Positions 61,694 through 64,000 of a stretch of DNA of 64,000 nt are shown here, one piece after another. Source of the DNA: Polytrichum commune (taxonomy: Eukaryota > Streptophyta > Polytrichopsida > Polytrichales > Polytrichaceae). A program made the translations under genes and the position numbers. Position 1 is the stretch's first letter. The number at the start of each line of letters is the position of its first letter. The DNA is taken from positions 36,258,429 through 36,322,428 of the forward strand of contig OX485804.1 in assembly GCA_950295325.1 (NCBI GenBank). Reading direction: 5' to 3'. The notes under the pieces are model-generated. The model made no database searches, was not told the DNA's origin, and saw only the letters and a list, made by a program, of their open reading frames with translations.

Positions 61694-63029
61694 TTATAGA
61701 AAGTTAGGTAGGGCTTAGGAGAGGGCAACTGACAGTGCACTCAAGTTGGAAAGTGAGTTTGTTATAATAGTGGAGAAAGGCCAAGAAAACCAAAGACCCG
61801 GTAATGACCATCAAAGAGTTAGTATCTTGGAAGGGTATATTAAGATGCATTGGAAGATAGCACATAAGTGGGCAGGGTATATTAGAGATTCAATTGACCT
61901 CATAAACTAGCCTTTGAATATGGAAATAAGGCTATGTTGGTATCAAAAGTCAAGTGGCTCAATGTGGACTTAAGATTTGACCCACCACATTATTGTGGAC
62001 AAGAAAACGATAGTTGCTTGACATCCATGGTCGGAACCAATTTGTATGAGTTACATCCAAGGGAAGAAAGAGTCTTTCTCGACTTCATTAAGCAACAATG
62101 CATTATTTTCCCCCACAAAAACATGGTATGCTATTACCTCTCATTTCATTTTATTGTGGTATACATGCACCTTGCCATTTCTTACCTATGACTTTGTACA
62201 TATACCCCTTTTCTTGTCCACCCAAAGACCGTATACATGGGTATATAAACAAAAGTGCCATATGCTTCCAATGAGGTTGCACCCCTCGGGGCATAATCTC
62301 ATCAACAAGGAACTTACATTCGAGAATGGTCATTGCATGGACCCAACTCGCAAGCAACATGTTGTTGCTCGGCCAAGTGCACCCAACGACTATGATAATC
62401 TAACACATGAATCATTATGATGAAAGAGTAAGAGTGGATTTATAATCGGGGTCGGAGATCGCATAAACTATCAAATCGAACACTATCACCGGTCAAGAGC
62501 AAAACCTCGAATCCAAGTAGTTTTACACTAGAGTCCGACTCCAAAGTATGAAAATTGGAAGTGACGCTAACGCGGCACCACACTTTATATCTTCCCGCAA
62601 TCTTGTCAAGTATAATACTCCAAGAGCAGCGTTCGCATATCAAAATATACATATACTTGGCCACTAGTGTACATGCGGCGCCGTGTAAAGTGTGCCTCGT
62701 AAATACCGATTATTGCACCGGTGCCGTCATGGTATTGTTAATTTTGTCCACGGGACACCAAACACAAGAGGATATGAGTGATTATGGCCAGATCACTTAA
62801 TTAGTTTCTAGAATCGGTATTAAGCATGCGCATTAATGCTAACTAGTGATTGGCCCTTTCAAGGGATTCCTTGATAAAGTAAGGAAGGATGTGGTTAAAT
62901 GTAACCTTTTGTACTTTTGACGACTTCACCCAATAACTGCGACTTTCAACGAGCTATAGAATACCTATCAGCATAACAGATTTGGGAGAGAGAGGGGATT
63001 ATTGTATACGAGCCAGTAAGTTAGCTGGG
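61511..63029. other. Repeat-rich end region with unrecognised frames
   Basis: Plus-strand frames at 61934-62191 and 62046-62420 overlap in different phases; the first contains FDPPHYCGQENDSC and LYELHPREERVF, which look protein-like but match no family I can name. Could be a decayed gene or element remnant. Confidence 0.35.
61656..61689. repeat. (AT)n microsatellite
   Basis: About seventeen AT units. Confidence 0.95.
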
Positions 63030-63250
63030 AAGTTTTTGGGCTTATATAGCTTATCGGTCAAGATCCGAGTGATTCTAAATTCAACCGGTTACATGTTTAC
63101 ATCTTCCGGTTTCGCTTTAATTCATTTGAGGTATATTCTTCTATAGATTCCTTTTAAATGATTGGTAATTCTGTTGAAGACTCGAACTTCAACCGGTTAT
63201 TTCTCAAACTCAACCGGTTCATCTGTAATTAATTGACAATTCTCCCCGAA
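63030..63250 (-). repeat. Dispersed repeat family 6, inverted copy
   Basis: AACCGGTTACATGTTTACATC, CTTCTATAGATTCCTTT and CTCAAACTCAACCGGTTCAT read as the reverse complement of 6880-7080. Confidence 0.65.
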
Positions 63251-63829
63251 CAATGGTATACAAGCATACGTCTCATCCATCCAACATAAGAACTTGACCC
63301 TGTTATATACAGTAGCAGCACCTTAAACCAAGGTATTTGACATACATGCGGTAGCCTTATGAACCAACCCTTTTTTTTTATTTCCATGTGGAAAAAGAAA
63401 GACTGGGTGTAATCCAAGTTTTCTTTCTTTTCTCAAATGTTTTGAAATAAATACAAATTTTTGAAGTAGAAAATGTGTTGTCACCCAAAACTGTTGGGGG
63501 CATGATGTTCACATGATGAACACTCTCATAATCAATAAGCACTTATTATGCAAAATTTTAGGGTGTTGGTTTTGGGTGGGGTATCAGTTTCAGCACCCTC
63601 TACCTTAGGTTTGTTGTTGATTCATCTCAAATGACATCAAGTAGAAAAATTTGGGGTCTTTAAAACTCATCGTGGCATCAAAGTTACTTTTAAAATAACA
63701 TTTGGGTTGCACGTTATTTTTGGGGTTTTATGTTAGATGAATGAGATGTGCGCTCGTATACAATAACTCCCTCTCGCCACAAATTTGCATCACGACTTTA
63801 CCTTTCCACTAAAGTCAGGCTAAGGTATT

Positions 63830-64000
63830 GGCTTTATTGTAGAGAATTCCAACTCCACAAATAATGTTGACAACCTATCAATTGGATGGGTTCGGAAATT
63901 GTCTCATCCAATTCGCAATTGCAAATCACAAAGACATTCATTTCAAAGAGTTGGACTTATAGAAATGCAAAAGAGTTCAAAGTGAAAATTGCCTATTGAA
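63830..64000 (-). repeat. Dispersed repeat family 4, inverted copy at the window edge
   Basis: Reverse complement of the GACAATCTTTGTGATTTGC / GATGAGACAATTTCC core; continues past the window. Confidence 0.55.

Noticed and set aside
1-64000. Retrovirus-like or LTR elements, CRISPR arrays, rRNA genes
   Set aside because: No reverse transcriptase, protease or integrase motifs, no long terminal repeat pairs, no regularly spaced short repeats and no rRNA sequence were seen.

Overview
The window is nuclear DNA of a land plant. It is AT-rich, with long GT-AG introns, microsatellites and many MITE-like repeats. Four protein genes can be read: RAD50 (+), the Mediator subunit MED4 (-), a plant-specific kinase-like gene (-), and a minus-strand gene with two cyclic-nucleotide-binding (CNB) folds split over small exons. 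The CNB gene resembles CNB proteins of flagella. If that reading is right, a plant with swimming sperm (bryophyte, lycophyte, fern, cycad or Ginkgo) is favoured. That is inference; the sequence alone does not fix the lineage.

Layout. 1-8.9 kb is repeat-derived DNA with a foldback element, a hAT-type non-autonomous element with an 8-bp target duplication, and several dispersed repeat families. 9.1-9.8 kb holds the relic of a kinesin motor gene. 11.4-11.7 kb is a foldback. 13.0-14.7 kb is MED4, two exons, with a polyglutamine tract of about 90 codons; its upstream DNA has several AAACCCTAA boxes. 17.1-17.4 kb is a complete tRNA-derived SINE with a 13-bp target duplication. 21.5-33.4 kb is the CNB-domain gene. 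A 2.9-kb divergent spacer with two tandem telo-boxes leads into RAD50 (36.3-55.4 kb), reconstructed here as 27 exons and 1328 codons, in frame throughout. Its introns carry five copies of one MITE family, two of a second element, three of a third repeat, a 350-bp foldback and a tandem array filling intron 1. RAD50 meets the kinase-like gene (56.8-58.4 kb) tail to tail. 58.5-64 kb is the kinase upstream region followed by tandem and dispersed repeats.

RAD50 (DNA double-strand break repair, telomere upkeep) and MED4 (RNA polymerase II transcription) are housekeeping genes. The kinase-like protein lacks several catalytic residues and is predicted to be a pseudokinase. The four genes show no functional linkage beyond their positions. 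I saw no reverse transcriptase, integrase, capsid, CRISPR array or rRNA gene.
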